Below are positions 6,593 through 14,319 of a DNA stretch of 19,156 nt, in pieces. Below the pieces are notes generated by a model. That model saw only the letters and a list, made by a program, of their open reading frames with translations, was not told the origin of the DNA and made no database searches. Origin of the DNA: an uncultured Rickettsiales bacterium (GTDB lineage Bacteria > Pseudomonadota > Alphaproteobacteria > Rickettsiales > UBA1997); assembly GCA_948744995.1 (NCBI GenBank), contig CAPZCD010000015.1:1-19156 (forward strand). The letters are read 5' to 3'. The stretch's first letter is position 1, and every line of letters begins with the position of its first letter. Position numbers and translations under genes: made by a program.

Positions 6593-8935
6593 TTAAAATT
6601 GATACCTTCCACCAAAGCTAAAACCAGTATTAAAGGTTTCATTTATACCGTATGATATGTTACTGTCAAATGATAACTCAATATTTTTCTTAACTTTGTA
6701 AGCCAAACCAAAATTAAAGTTACTGGTTAAAGCGTTAGTGCTTGTATAGCCTATTGTTTCCGAATGACTATTATTGGTAGTTTTAAGTATTATGTTAGTT
6801 TTATTATTAAGATTAAACCCATATCCTAAATTAACACCAACTTTAATAGTTAAATTATCATTTAACACTTTATTTATATAAGATACACCAGCTGTTGGGG
6901 TAATTATATTCATAGAAAGCTCACCGTGCTTAAGAGCATTGTTGGTGTAGGTATTTCTATTTATGTAATCGTATCTAATACCCATAGTAGGGGTTACTGT
7001 ACCATTACTGTTTGGTAAAACTATATTATGGCCAAATATGGTATTCAGAGATATTAAATCAGTACTATATCCATGCTTTATAGCTACTAATTTATTCTCA
7101 TTTTTAACTATATTGGTATTTAATCTACCATAGGTAAGTATAACATTAGCAAAATTATTTCTGAAGTTTCTTATGTTAATATCACTAATACTTGAATATA
7201 AAGATATAGAATTAGAAATATATTTGCTACCATTACCGCTATTGAAAGTATAAGCTAAACCTATTTTATATTTATTATTTTTAAAGCTATACTCTCCACC
7301 TAAGGTTAAACCAAAAATATGAATAGATCTGCTAGAATTACTACTATAGTTATAGTGTATTTTAGACCAAACTTCATAGCTATCATCATTATTGCCTAAG
7401 TTAATAGACCTATTATCAGTAGAAGCTACTAAATTAGTATTAGAACCAGCTGCTATAACTGAATTATCTGATGATAGTCTTTCACTAATAATATTAGTTG
7501 TTGGAGTTGATATCATAGAAATTACATCACTGATTACCTCTTCAGGTGTAAATACTTTCTTAATATTATCTTCTTTTGGTAGTTTTAAACTTGCTTTTTC
7601 TTCCGTTGAAACATTGTTAAATATTGTGGAATTTTCTTCAGATAAATCTTCACTACTACTTGATCCAGAATTATCTCCTGTAGATGAGTCTTCTGACTGT
7701 TGGTTATTTTTATTACCATCTTCTTTAGAATCATCTTCTGATTGTTCATCTTCACCATTATCTGATTTGGAATTGTCTTCTGTAGAATCATCTTCTGATT
7801 GTTTATCTTCACCATTATCTGATTTGGAATTGTCTTCTGTAGATGAATCTTCTCCTGATTGTTGGTTATTTCCATTATCATCTGATTCTGAATCATCTTC
7901 TGATTGTTTATCTTCACTATTACTTGATTCGGAATTATTTCCTTTAGATGAATCATCTTCTGATTGTTTATCTTCACCATTACCTGATTTGGAATCATTA
8001 TTTGTAGATGAACCTTTTGATTGTTGGTTATTTTTATCATCATCAGATTCGGAATTATTTTCTGCAGATGAATTTTCTCCTGATTGGTTAGCCTCAGAAA
8101 TTATCTCTATCTCTCGATCAAGTCTATTTATCTCCGGTTCGTCTTCCCAAGTAGATGTTTCGTTATAATCATTTTTAGAATTATTATTTTCATTCTGTTT
8201 TTCTTTTGTAGAGTTTGCTAGATTTTCTTGGTACTCATACACCGCTTCTTCAAATTTATCTAGCTCATTTTTATCTTCCCAAGTAGATGTTTTGTTATAA
8301 TCATTTTTAGATGTATTTTCTGACCGCTTACTTTCATCATTATCTGGTGCTTGTCCTTCTTTCATTTTTTTTAATAAATAACTATTACCAGCACCGATAC
8401 TCTTTTTAGTAAAGAATTGATTAAGCCATGCACTAAATTTATCAAAATTACTAACTTTAGGACTATCCGGTTTATAATTAGGAACTTTTTGTATTAAGTA
8501 ATTTACTCTTTCTGCTAATTCATTTACAACTCCACTCAAATTATCCAATAGTCTTTGTTTTTCTGTATTATTAATACTAGGTTTTGATAATTTATTCATT
8601 AATTCATTATATCTCTTTTTTGAATCTGTTAAGTTCTTTGCTAATTCTATAAGATTTTTATTTTTATTGATTTCTGATCTATGTACTCTGATATATTCAC
8701 TCCTTTGAAACGGGTCTCCAGTTATAGCATTTTCTATATCATATATTCTTTTCTGGGCATTCTTTATTATATTTTTATCTTCTTTATAGCCTAAATCATA
8801 TTTCTTAGGCAACCCAGCTTCACTACCAACCCCACCGAACACCTCTCCACAAAAACATTCTCCAGCGAAAAAGGCAAAAGTAGTTACCAAACATAAGGTT
8901 TGGATTTTTAATGATTTGTTTTTATTATTATTCAT
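6593..8935 (-). CDS. autotransporter (Sca-like) with acidic repeat passenger
   Basis: A 780-residue outer-membrane autotransporter. I start it at the ATG at 8935, because GGAAGA lies five bases upstream and the promoter's -10 box covers the alternative start at 8974. Residues 1 to about 30 are a signal peptide (MNNNKNKSLK n-region, hydrophobic core, small residues before GEVFGG). Residues 30-205 are Lys/Asn-rich and predicted helical. Residues about 207-265 hold a duplicated KNDYN[K/E]TSTWED segment. Residues about 278-428 are tandem acidic Ser/Asp/Glu/Asn/Gln repeats (core SKSDNGEDKQSEDDS). A linker with VISDVISMISTP leads into a C-terminal beta-barrel (about 515-780) of alternating strands ending in Phe (GGRYQF), as in autotransporter beta-domains of Rickettsia Sca proteins. 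The passenger is not an obvious beta-helix. Host contact or surface shielding is an inference. It is a single-gene unit with its own strong promoter. Confidence 0.85.
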   Translation of the reverse strand: MNNNKNKSLKIQTLCLVTTFAFFAGECFCGEVFGGVGSEAGLPKKYDLGYKEDKNIIKNAQKRIYDIENAITGDPFQRSEYIRVHRSEINKNKNLIELAKNLTDSKKRYNELMNKLSKPSINNTEKQRLLDNLSGVVNELAERVNYLIQKVPNYKPDSPKVSNFDKFSAWLNQFFTKKSIGAGNSYLLKKMKEGQAPDNDESKRSENTSKNDYNKTSTWEDKNELDKFEEAVYEYQENLANSTKEKQNENNNSKNDYNETSTWEDEPEINRLDREIEIISEANQSGENSSAENNSESDDDKNNQQSKGSSTNNDSKSGNGEDKQSEDDSSKGNNSESSNSEDKQSEDDSESDDNGNNQQSGEDSSTEDNSKSDNGEDKQSEDDSTEDNSKSDNGEDEQSEDDSKEDGNKNNQQSEDSSTGDNSGSSSSEDLSEENSTIFNNVSTEEKASLKLPKEDNIKKVFTPEEVISDVISMISTPTTNIISERLSSDNSVIAAGSNTNLVASTDNRSINLGNNDDSYEVWSKIHYNYSSNSSRSIHIFGLTLGGEYSFKNNKYKIGLAYTFNSGNGSKYISNSISLYSSISDINIRNFRNNFANVILTYGRLNTNIVKNENKLVAIKHGYSTDLISLNTIFGHNIVLPNSNGTVTPTMGIRYDYINRNTYTNNALKHGELSMNIITPTAGVSYINKVLNDNLTIKVGVNLGYGFNLNNKTNIILKTTNNSHSETIGYTSTNALTSNFNFGLAYKVKKNIELSFDSNISYGINETFNTGFSFGGRYQF
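7650..8090 (-). repeat. degenerate tandem repeats in the autotransporter passenger
   Basis: About six or seven units of roughly 14-21 codons, each of the form S-[EK]-S-[DGS]-N-x-E-D-K-Q-S-E-D-D-S, some alternating with NNQQS variants. The clearest tandem pair is 7728-7784 and 7785-7841: 57-bp units differing at one base (C/T at the Lys/Glu-flanking codon region). Such near-identical units can expand or contract in steps of 19 codons without breaking the frame. Confidence 0.85.
8142..8311 (-). repeat. 132-bp offset duplication in the autotransporter gene
   Basis: A 38-bp sequence at 8142-8179 recurs at 8274-8311 with one difference (37/38). It encodes KNDYN[K/E]TSTWED, each copy followed by an acidic helix. 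The 132-bp offset is 44 codons, so one module of the passenger appears to have been duplicated in frame. Confidence 0.85.
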
Positions 8936-8972
8936 AATTTCTTCCACGTTTATTATTAATATAATTACATCC

Positions 8973-9000
8973 ATTATAACAGATTTTCAGATTATGTCAA
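8973..9000 (-). promoter_or_regulatory. perfect-consensus promoter of the autotransporter gene
   Basis: On the minus strand TTGACA (8995-9000) and TATAAT (8973-8978) are both perfect sigma-70 boxes, 16 bases apart. The start point falls near 8966, giving a leader of about 31 bases that carries GGAAGA (8941-8946) before the ATG at 8935. This is the strongest promoter seen in the window. Confidence 0.8.
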
Positions 9001-9084
9001 TAGGGTATGCAAAAAATTTTTTAATATTTATCAAACTTACACCAAAACTAGTAATTTTTATACAAATAACCACAAATATTATTA

Positions 9085-11073
9085 TTACACAATATTATAC
9101 GGATTTATATCAATCCTAACCCTTACGCTTGGCTGAAATTTCACATTTTTCAAGGATAAAGCGACAAGTTTTTGAATATTAATATTCAACTTTGTCTTAA
9201 CCAAAACCCTAATTCTAAAATTATTTCCAACCTTATAGGGAGATGATTGGGTTGGTCCAAATATCTCAATGTTATCATCATTAGGTGGCATATTTCTTAC
9301 TATTTCCTTAGCTTTACTATAAACCATAATTTCATTTTGGCCACTTATCATAATCATGGTAAGTTTTCCATAAGGTGGTAAATTAGCAAATTTACGGTTT
9401 TGCTTTTCAAATTCTATCAGTTGTTGTCGATTATTGTTCTTCATAGCTTGAATAATCGCATTTTCGGGGGTATAGGTCTGTATTATAGCCTTTCCTTTAG
9501 TTTCACGTCTGCCAGCTCTACCAACAACCTGTGTTAGCAACTGGTAGGTCCTTTCGGTTGATCTGAAGTTCGCACCAAATAAACTTGCATCTGCGTCTAA
9601 AACACCTATCAGATTAAGATTTGGAAAGTCATAGCCTTTCGTTATAATTTGTGTGCCTATTATTATATCTACCTCTCCTGCTGATATTTTTTCTGTTACT
9701 TCTTTTATTTTTTTATTACTTTGTATGGTATCGCTAGTTATTAAAATTGTACTTTTATCAGGAAAAAATTCCTTAATTTCCGCTTCTATTTTTTCAACAC
9801 CCGGACCAAAAAAAATTATTGAGTTTTCAACACCACAACCAGGGCATGTGGTTGTATTTCTTACCCTATAGCCACATTGATGGCAAAGTAACATGTCGTT
9901 ATTTTTATGAACCGCTAATGCTACCGAACACTTAGGACATGTGAATCTATAACCGCACTCGTAACATAGTGCTATTGGAGCATAGCCCCTGCGGTTCATA
10001 TATAATAGCACCTGCTGCTTTTTATCCAGTACTTCTCCAATTGCTTCTTTTAATTTTTGAGAAATATATTTATCTTTTCTCAGTTTTTCCTTTCTTAAAT
10101 CAACAAGTTCAATGTCTGGCTCTATGGATTTACCAAATCGTGATTTCAAAAAAATATGTTGGTATTTTCCGTTATCCGAATTAACTAAACTCTCAATAGA
10201 TGGTGTGGCACTACCTAATACAACCTGGCAATTTTCTATTTTTGCTCTTAATACCGCCATATCTCTGCCGTTATAGCATCCATTTTCAGTTTGTTTATAG
10301 GAACTATCATGCTCTTCATCAACAACTATTAATTTTAAATTGTTGAATGGTAGAAATAATGCTGATCTGGCTCCTATAACTATTCTTATAGTTCCGTTAT
10401 TTATACCATTCCATATTGCATTTTTATGAGAGTTCGTTACCTCTGAATGCCATACCACCACATCCTTTGTTTGAAACTGTGAGTTAAATCTATCTATAAA
10501 CTGTGAGGTTAAAGCTATTTCCGGCAGTAAAAATAATATTTGTGATTTATCATCTTGTTTTAGTAATTTCTCAAACAGGTGAAAATATATTTCTGTTTTT
10601 CCGGAACCGGTAGCTCCTTCTAATAGAATTGGTTTATTATCTGCTGATGCGCTTTCTATAATTTCCCGAAAAATATTCTCCTGCTCTTCCGATAGAGTAT
10701 GTAACTTTATTTTGGATAAGTCTATTTCAAAATTTTCATATTTAAACGGTCTCTTTCTCTTATTTAGAAATTTTTCATTGAATACCATCTTGAATACGAT
10801 ACCTAATGGTATCAGATTATATCTGGAAACCAGTTCTATAAATTCCAGCAGCTTTTCATCTAATGGTTTTACATCATATATTTTTTGAATTGATTTTGTA
10901 ATTTTTGTGTCATTTTCTTGCGTATTTGCTACATTTAAAACTAAGCCGGTAGTATTTTTATTTTTAAACTGAATTGCGACGATATGACCCGGTTTAATTT
11001 CAGGAAATTCGTCAGCCGAATAGCTAAATGTACCGTCAACTCCAAACGGTACAATCGTATTAGCTACAAGCAT
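9085..11073 (-). CDS. priA: primosomal protein N' (replication restart helicase PriA)
   Basis: PriA recognises stalled forks and D-loops, unwinds DNA 3' to 5' and reloads the replisome. At 662 residues it is near the shorter alphaproteobacterial form. The N-terminal DNA-binding domain (1 to about 110) is followed by Walker A GATGSGKT (153-160), the DEEH box (252-255), GSAT (287-290), and a zinc domain with eight cysteines in four CxxC pairs (370/373, 379/382, 397/400, 410/413). IIGTQIITKGYDFPN (471-485) and GRAGR (518-522) complete the helicase core. All key residues are present. It starts 5 bases after the ftsZ stop, so it is probably the last gene of ftsA-ftsZ-priA. No Shine-Dalgarno is evident. 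Confidence 0.97.
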   Translation of the reverse strand: MLVANTIVPFGVDGTFSYSADEFPEIKPGHIVAIQFKNKNTTGLVLNVANTQENDTKITKSIQKIYDVKPLDEKLLEFIELVSRYNLIPLGIVFKMVFNEKFLNKRKRPFKYENFEIDLSKIKLHTLSEEQENIFREIIESASADNKPILLEGATGSGKTEIYFHLFEKLLKQDDKSQILFLLPEIALTSQFIDRFNSQFQTKDVVVWHSEVTNSHKNAIWNGINNGTIRIVIGARSALFLPFNNLKLIVVDEEHDSSYKQTENGCYNGRDMAVLRAKIENCQVVLGSATPSIESLVNSDNGKYQHIFLKSRFGKSIEPDIELVDLRKEKLRKDKYISQKLKEAIGEVLDKKQQVLLYMNRRGYAPIALCYECGYRFTCPKCSVALAVHKNNDMLLCHQCGYRVRNTTTCPGCGVENSIIFFGPGVEKIEAEIKEFFPDKSTILITSDTIQSNKKIKEVTEKISAGEVDIIIGTQIITKGYDFPNLNLIGVLDADASLFGANFRSTERTYQLLTQVVGRAGRRETKGKAIIQTYTPENAIIQAMKNNNRQQLIEFEKQNRKFANLPPYGKLTMIMISGQNEIMVYSKAKEIVRNMPPNDDNIEIFGPTQSSPYKVGNNFRIRVLVKTKLNINIQKLVALSLKNVKFQPSVRVRIDINPYNIV

Positions 11074-11078
11074 AGCTA

Positions 11079-12515
11079 CTACTTTTTATTTTTTCTAAAG
11101 TATGCCGGTGCATTGTATAGACTTATGTCTATATCACTTTCATCATCATCAAACTTGAATAAATTATTCTTTTTTTCCTCTTTTTGTCTAGTAAATAAAG
11201 AACTAAATAAACCACCCTTTTTCTCATGTTTGTCCATCCTTATACCTTCCATATCTTCTTGCCGACTTTTACTTGGCTGCTTCTCTAGAGTCTGACTTTT
11301 TTGTACAAATTCATCATATCTGGCCGTTTCTCCCATATCAAAAAAATCGTCATCATCGTCATCCTCTTCTGCTATAGTCCTTTCCTTATTTCTACTGTTT
11401 ATTTTGCTTCTAAGATATACTGTTCTTATGGAGCTATCGTAAACGTTATCTCTTATGTTTTCTCTAGCTGGTCTTTCTTGTTCTATATCTTCATCCTCAT
11501 AATCTATATCATCTTCATCAATACCGGTAGCAAATATTGATACACGCATCGTATCTTCCATATTTTCATCAAATACATTACCAATTATTATATCGGCATA
11601 TTCATTACCTACCTCTTCTTTTATTCTTTTGGTAGCTTCTTCGTGTTCAAATAAAGTTATATCAGGAGAACCAGTTATGTTTATTATTATACCTTTCGCC
11701 CCTCTTATGGATACATTGTCTAGTAATGGGTTTGAAATAGCTTCTTCAACTGCCTTTACAGCTTTATTTTGGCCACTAGCTTCTCCTGTCCCCATCATAG
11801 CTTTTCCCATTTTTTTCATAACGGTTTTTACATCGGCAAAGTCAAGATTGATAAAACCTGGTTTTGTAATTAGATCGGTTATACCTTTTACTCCAGATTT
11901 AAGTACATTATCAACCATCTTCAGGGAATCTTGCATTCTGGTTTCCTGATTGGCAAGCCTGAATAAATTTTGATTTGGAACTATTATTAGCGTATCAACG
12001 TACTTTTTTAACTCCTCTATACCTTTTTCCGCCTGTTGCATTTTCATGGTACCTTCACTGGCAAAGGGTTTTGTAACGATAGCAGCCACAAGTATATTCA
12101 TTTCTTTTGCTTTTTTAGCTATTACTGGAGCAGCACCAGTTCCAGTGCCACCACCCATGCCAGCGGTTATAAATACCATGCTGGTATTACTTAAAACTTT
12201 CTCTATTTCTGCTATATCTTCTTCGGCCGCAGCTTTTCCAACAAATGGGTCAGCACCCGCACCCATGCCATTTGTTGATTTTTTACCTAATAGAATTTTT
12301 TTCTCTATCCTCGAACCTTCAAGGCTCTGATAATCCGTATTTGCGACAACAAAATCTACATCATTTAGGTCACTATCCACCATATTGTTGACAGCATTAA
12401 CACCACCTCCACCTACACCAAATACCAGTATTTTTGGTTTAAATACTTCGTATTTGTAATTTAACGAATTTAACGCGTCCTCAAGATTTATATCTTCACT
12501 ATCAAATGTTTGCAT
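11079..12515 (-). CDS. ftsZ: cell division protein FtsZ
   Basis: FtsZ is the tubulin-like GTPase that forms the division ring. The 478-residue protein has an acidic N-terminal extension (1-26), the GTPase core beginning KPKILVFGVGGGG, the signature GGGTGTG (121-127), and the synergy-loop residues Asn213, Asp215 and Asp218 (NLDFAD) that complete the active site of the next subunit. The core ends near 330. A long acidic linker follows (Asp/Glu-rich, including DDDDDDFFD around 390), then a C-terminal peptide (SLYNAPAYFRKNKK) comparable to the alphaproteobacterial IPAFLRRQ peptide that binds FtsA. GAGG eight bases before the ATG is a clear ribosome binding site. It lies 17 bases after ftsA. Confidence 0.98.
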   Translation of the reverse strand: MQTFDSEDINLEDALNSLNYKYEVFKPKILVFGVGGGGVNAVNNMVDSDLNDVDFVVANTDYQSLEGSRIEKKILLGKKSTNGMGAGADPFVGKAAAEEDIAEIEKVLSNTSMVFITAGMGGGTGTGAAPVIAKKAKEMNILVAAIVTKPFASEGTMKMQQAEKGIEELKKYVDTLIIVPNQNLFRLANQETRMQDSLKMVDNVLKSGVKGITDLITKPGFINLDFADVKTVMKKMGKAMMGTGEASGQNKAVKAVEEAISNPLLDNVSIRGAKGIIINITGSPDITLFEHEEATKRIKEEVGNEYADIIIGNVFDENMEDTMRVSIFATGIDEDDIDYEDEDIEQERPARENIRDNVYDSSIRTVYLRSKINSRNKERTIAEEDDDDDDFFDMGETARYDEFVQKSQTLEKQPSKSRQEDMEGIRMDKHEKKGGLFSSLFTRQKEEKKNNLFKFDDDESDIDISLYNAPAYFRKNKK

Positions 12516-12532
12516 TTTATAACCTCAATTAA

Positions 12533-13771
12533 TTAGGATGTAAATATTTTTGTTAAAAAACCTATTATTCGCCCAACTATTCCACCAAAACCATTTCTAT
12601 AATCTTCAAAGTCCTTTTTCTCGTTGTAATGTTTTACAAATTTTAAAATTCCAACACTAGTAGCATAAGATGGATCTTTCATCTCGTTTTCATTAATATT
12701 TTGCGAAACAGTAAAATCTTCCGGCCTACCAATTCTTGTTTTTATGCCAAATGTCTTGGTTATATAATTATCTAAACCCGGTACATTTGCAGTTCCCCCA
12801 GTTATAACTATACTGTTAAAACTATTTAAAAGATCTTTTTTCTCCAGTAATCTTAAAATTAACTCAATAACTTCTTCTACTCTGGATCTGACTATATCAT
12901 TGATAATTTTTTTCTTGTTTTCAGCAGCTCTATAGGTCTCTTCTCCATCTATATCTATTTTTATCATTTCCGTTTCTTCCATTGGGTCAAGATATAGATT
13001 CGTATTCATAACTTTCACTTTTTCTGCAACAGCATAGGATACACCAATAACATTAGCTATGTCGTTAGTTATAGTTTCCCCTGCAATTGGTATCGAATTT
13101 CCGAATATAAATCTATTATTATTTATAATTGAAAATGAGGAACTACCAGCACCTATATCTATTACCAGAACACCATTTTCCATTTCATAACCATTTAAAA
13201 CAGATAATGCTGATGCAAAACCGTCAAATATGACATTTTTAACGGATATGCTTATCTTTTTAAAACAACTGCTAATATTCTCTACTTTACTCTTATCGGT
13301 ATAAAAAACTTGGAGTTTAGTTTCTATATTTTTAGCTTGCGTTCCAAATGGGTTAGTGGTTTTTATACCATCTAAATCAAATTCCAGAGGTACCAGATGT
13401 ATCGCTCTTTTACCATTATTGTCCAGTTCCTCTAATAATTCCTCTGACATTGACATCACCATATTTTTAGTAATGGTTTTACTTGCTTTAAAGTGCTTTT
13501 TAATAGTTAATACTTTTGATTTTAACTTGCTACCGTTTATGTTTATGGATACGTTATCAACGTTCTTACCAAACATTTTTTCGGCTTTACTTAAGGTTTT
13601 TATTATTGTTTGTATAGCTAGTTTGATATTGACTATATTTCCGTTTTGTATTCCACTAGATTCTAGCAGACTTGCTCCTTTTATAAACAGAGAACCACTC
13701 TTATCCAGTTGTGCGATTAAACACACAATCTTGCTAGATGCTATATCTATACTCACAATGGTTTTACTCAT
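12533..13771 (-). CDS. ftsA: cell division protein FtsA
   Basis: FtsA is an actin-like ATPase that tethers FtsZ to the membrane and recruits the divisome. The 412 residues show the phosphate-1 region (VSIDIASSKIVCLIA, 6-20), the 1C domain, phosphate-2-like VLVIDIGAGSSSFSI, the adenosine-binding VITGGTANVPGL, and a C-terminal amphipathic helix (GRIIGFLTKIFTS) for membrane binding. The phosphate-2 block is slightly unusual (GAGSSS, where GGGTT or GAGTT is common). It leads the ftsA-ftsZ-priA unit; ftsQ, ddl and mur genes that often lie upstream are absent here. The ATG has no visible Shine-Dalgarno. Confidence 0.96.
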   Translation of the reverse strand: MSKTIVSIDIASSKIVCLIAQLDKSGSLFIKGASLLESSGIQNGNIVNIKLAIQTIIKTLSKAEKMFGKNVDNVSININGSKLKSKVLTIKKHFKASKTITKNMVMSMSEELLEELDNNGKRAIHLVPLEFDLDGIKTTNPFGTQAKNIETKLQVFYTDKSKVENISSCFKKISISVKNVIFDGFASALSVLNGYEMENGVLVIDIGAGSSSFSIINNNRFIFGNSIPIAGETITNDIANVIGVSYAVAEKVKVMNTNLYLDPMEETEMIKIDIDGEETYRAAENKKKIINDIVRSRVEEVIELILRLLEKKDLLNSFNSIVITGGTANVPGLDNYITKTFGIKTRIGRPEDFTVSQNINENEMKDPSYATSVGILKFVKHYNEKKDFEDYRNGFGGIVGRIIGFLTKIFTS

Positions 13772-13808
13772 TTATTAAATAGGTTGCTGAAATTTTCATA
13801 CTAATGGT

Positions 13809-13836
13809 AGTGTATATGAGATAATAATTTTTGCAA
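13809..13836 (-). promoter_or_regulatory. candidate ftsA promoter
   Basis: On the minus strand TTGCAA (13831-13836) and TACACT (13809-13814) are spaced by 16 bases, with a start near 13802 and a leader of about 30 bases. Each box matches 4 of 6 positions. Confidence 0.4.
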
Positions 13837-14020
13837 TAGATGCTGTTGAGAGTATAGAAACAATATCTTAAGCTAATATTTTCAGTTGTTATGGTTTTAA
13901 CAGCCAACAAATATTATAAAAATTTTGAAGATAATTTATCTTTCAAAAAGACATCTATTTTAAAAGACATATTAAAGAAAAACCATGAAAAACAATTATT
14001 TTAACAAATCAACAAACATA

Positions 14021-14048
14021 TTGCCTTTTTATTAGATTATAATATAAT
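14021..14048 (+). promoter_or_regulatory. candidate promoter of rpmF-plsX-fabH-ybeY
   Basis: TTGCCT (14021-14026) and a perfect TATAAT (14043-14048) are 16 bases apart. The start would be near 14055, giving a leader of about 26 bases before the rpmF ATG. Confidence 0.55.
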
Positions 14049-14080
14049 ATACATATTACGTAACTAATAATATTAAACTA

Positions 14081-14308
14081 ATGGCTGTACCAAAGAAAAA
14101 AACATCTAAATCAAAAAGAGGTCTAAGAAGAGGTGGAAATGGAGCATACAAAATGAAATTATCCAACGTTGTTATAAACAAAACAACAGGCGAGTATCAA
14201 CTCCCACACCAAATATCTCTTGATGGTTACTATAATGGAAAAAAAATAATCCAAGACAAGAAAGAGAAGAATAATAGTGTTGAAGATAGCGGAGAAATTT
14301 CTGCCTAA
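14081..14308 (+). CDS. rpmF: 50S ribosomal protein L32
   Basis: A 75-residue basic protein with the conserved L32 start MAVPKKKTSKSKRGLRRG, followed by the family's internal ...GEYQLPHQISLDGYYNGKKII region. L32 sits near the peptidyl-transferase/exit region of the large subunit. There are no CxxC zinc pairs, as in other alphaproteobacterial L32. The C-terminal tail (NNSVEDSGEISA) is acidic. It starts the conserved rpmF-plsX-fabH cluster; plsX begins 11 bases later. No Shine-Dalgarno is visible. Confidence 0.97.
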   Translation: MAVPKKKTSKSKRGLRRGGNGAYKMKLSNVVINKTTGEYQLPHQISLDGYYNGKKIIQDKKEKNNSVEDSGEISA

Positions 14309-14319
14309 TAGTTTGGATC

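Larger units (their letters stand above)
13772..14080. other. divergent spacer between ftsA and rpmF
   Basis: These 309 bases hold the ftsA promoter candidate (13809-13836), the rpmF promoter candidate (14021-14048) and an AT-rich near-palindrome at 13925-13946 (TTGAAGATAA against TTATCTTTCAA, one bulge). A 16-codon ATG frame at 13985 has no support. I see no gene. Confidence 0.55.

Noticed and set aside
7585..8043. 152-residue minus-strand frame with NNQKM-type repeats
   Set aside because: A shifted reading of the autotransporter repeats; the in-frame protein has signal peptide, barrel and promoter.
7650..8090. CRISPR-like array
   Set aside because: The repeats are contiguous coding units without unique spacers and lie in frame inside the autotransporter gene.
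7392..8168. 258-residue plus-strand frame opposite the autotransporter
   Set aside because: It is the antisense image of the Ser/Asp/Glu repeat codons, which avoid stops on both strands. No start signals.
8936..8974. Upstream autotransporter start at 8974 (MDVIILIINVEEI extension)
   Set aside because: This start lies in the -10 box of the perfect promoter; the ATG at 8935 has GGAAGA and begins a normal signal peptide.
9009..9020. AAAAAATTTTTT palindrome upstream of the autotransporter promoter as a priA terminator
   Set aside because: It has no loop and consists only of A and T tracts, so it is not a credible hairpin.
11629..12330. Plus-strand frames opposite ftsZ
   Set aside because: They are shadows of the conserved ftsZ coding frame and show no family features.
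13985..14035. 16-codon ATG frame before rpmF as a leader peptide
   Set aside because: No ribosome binding site and it overlaps the -35 box of the rpmF promoter candidate.
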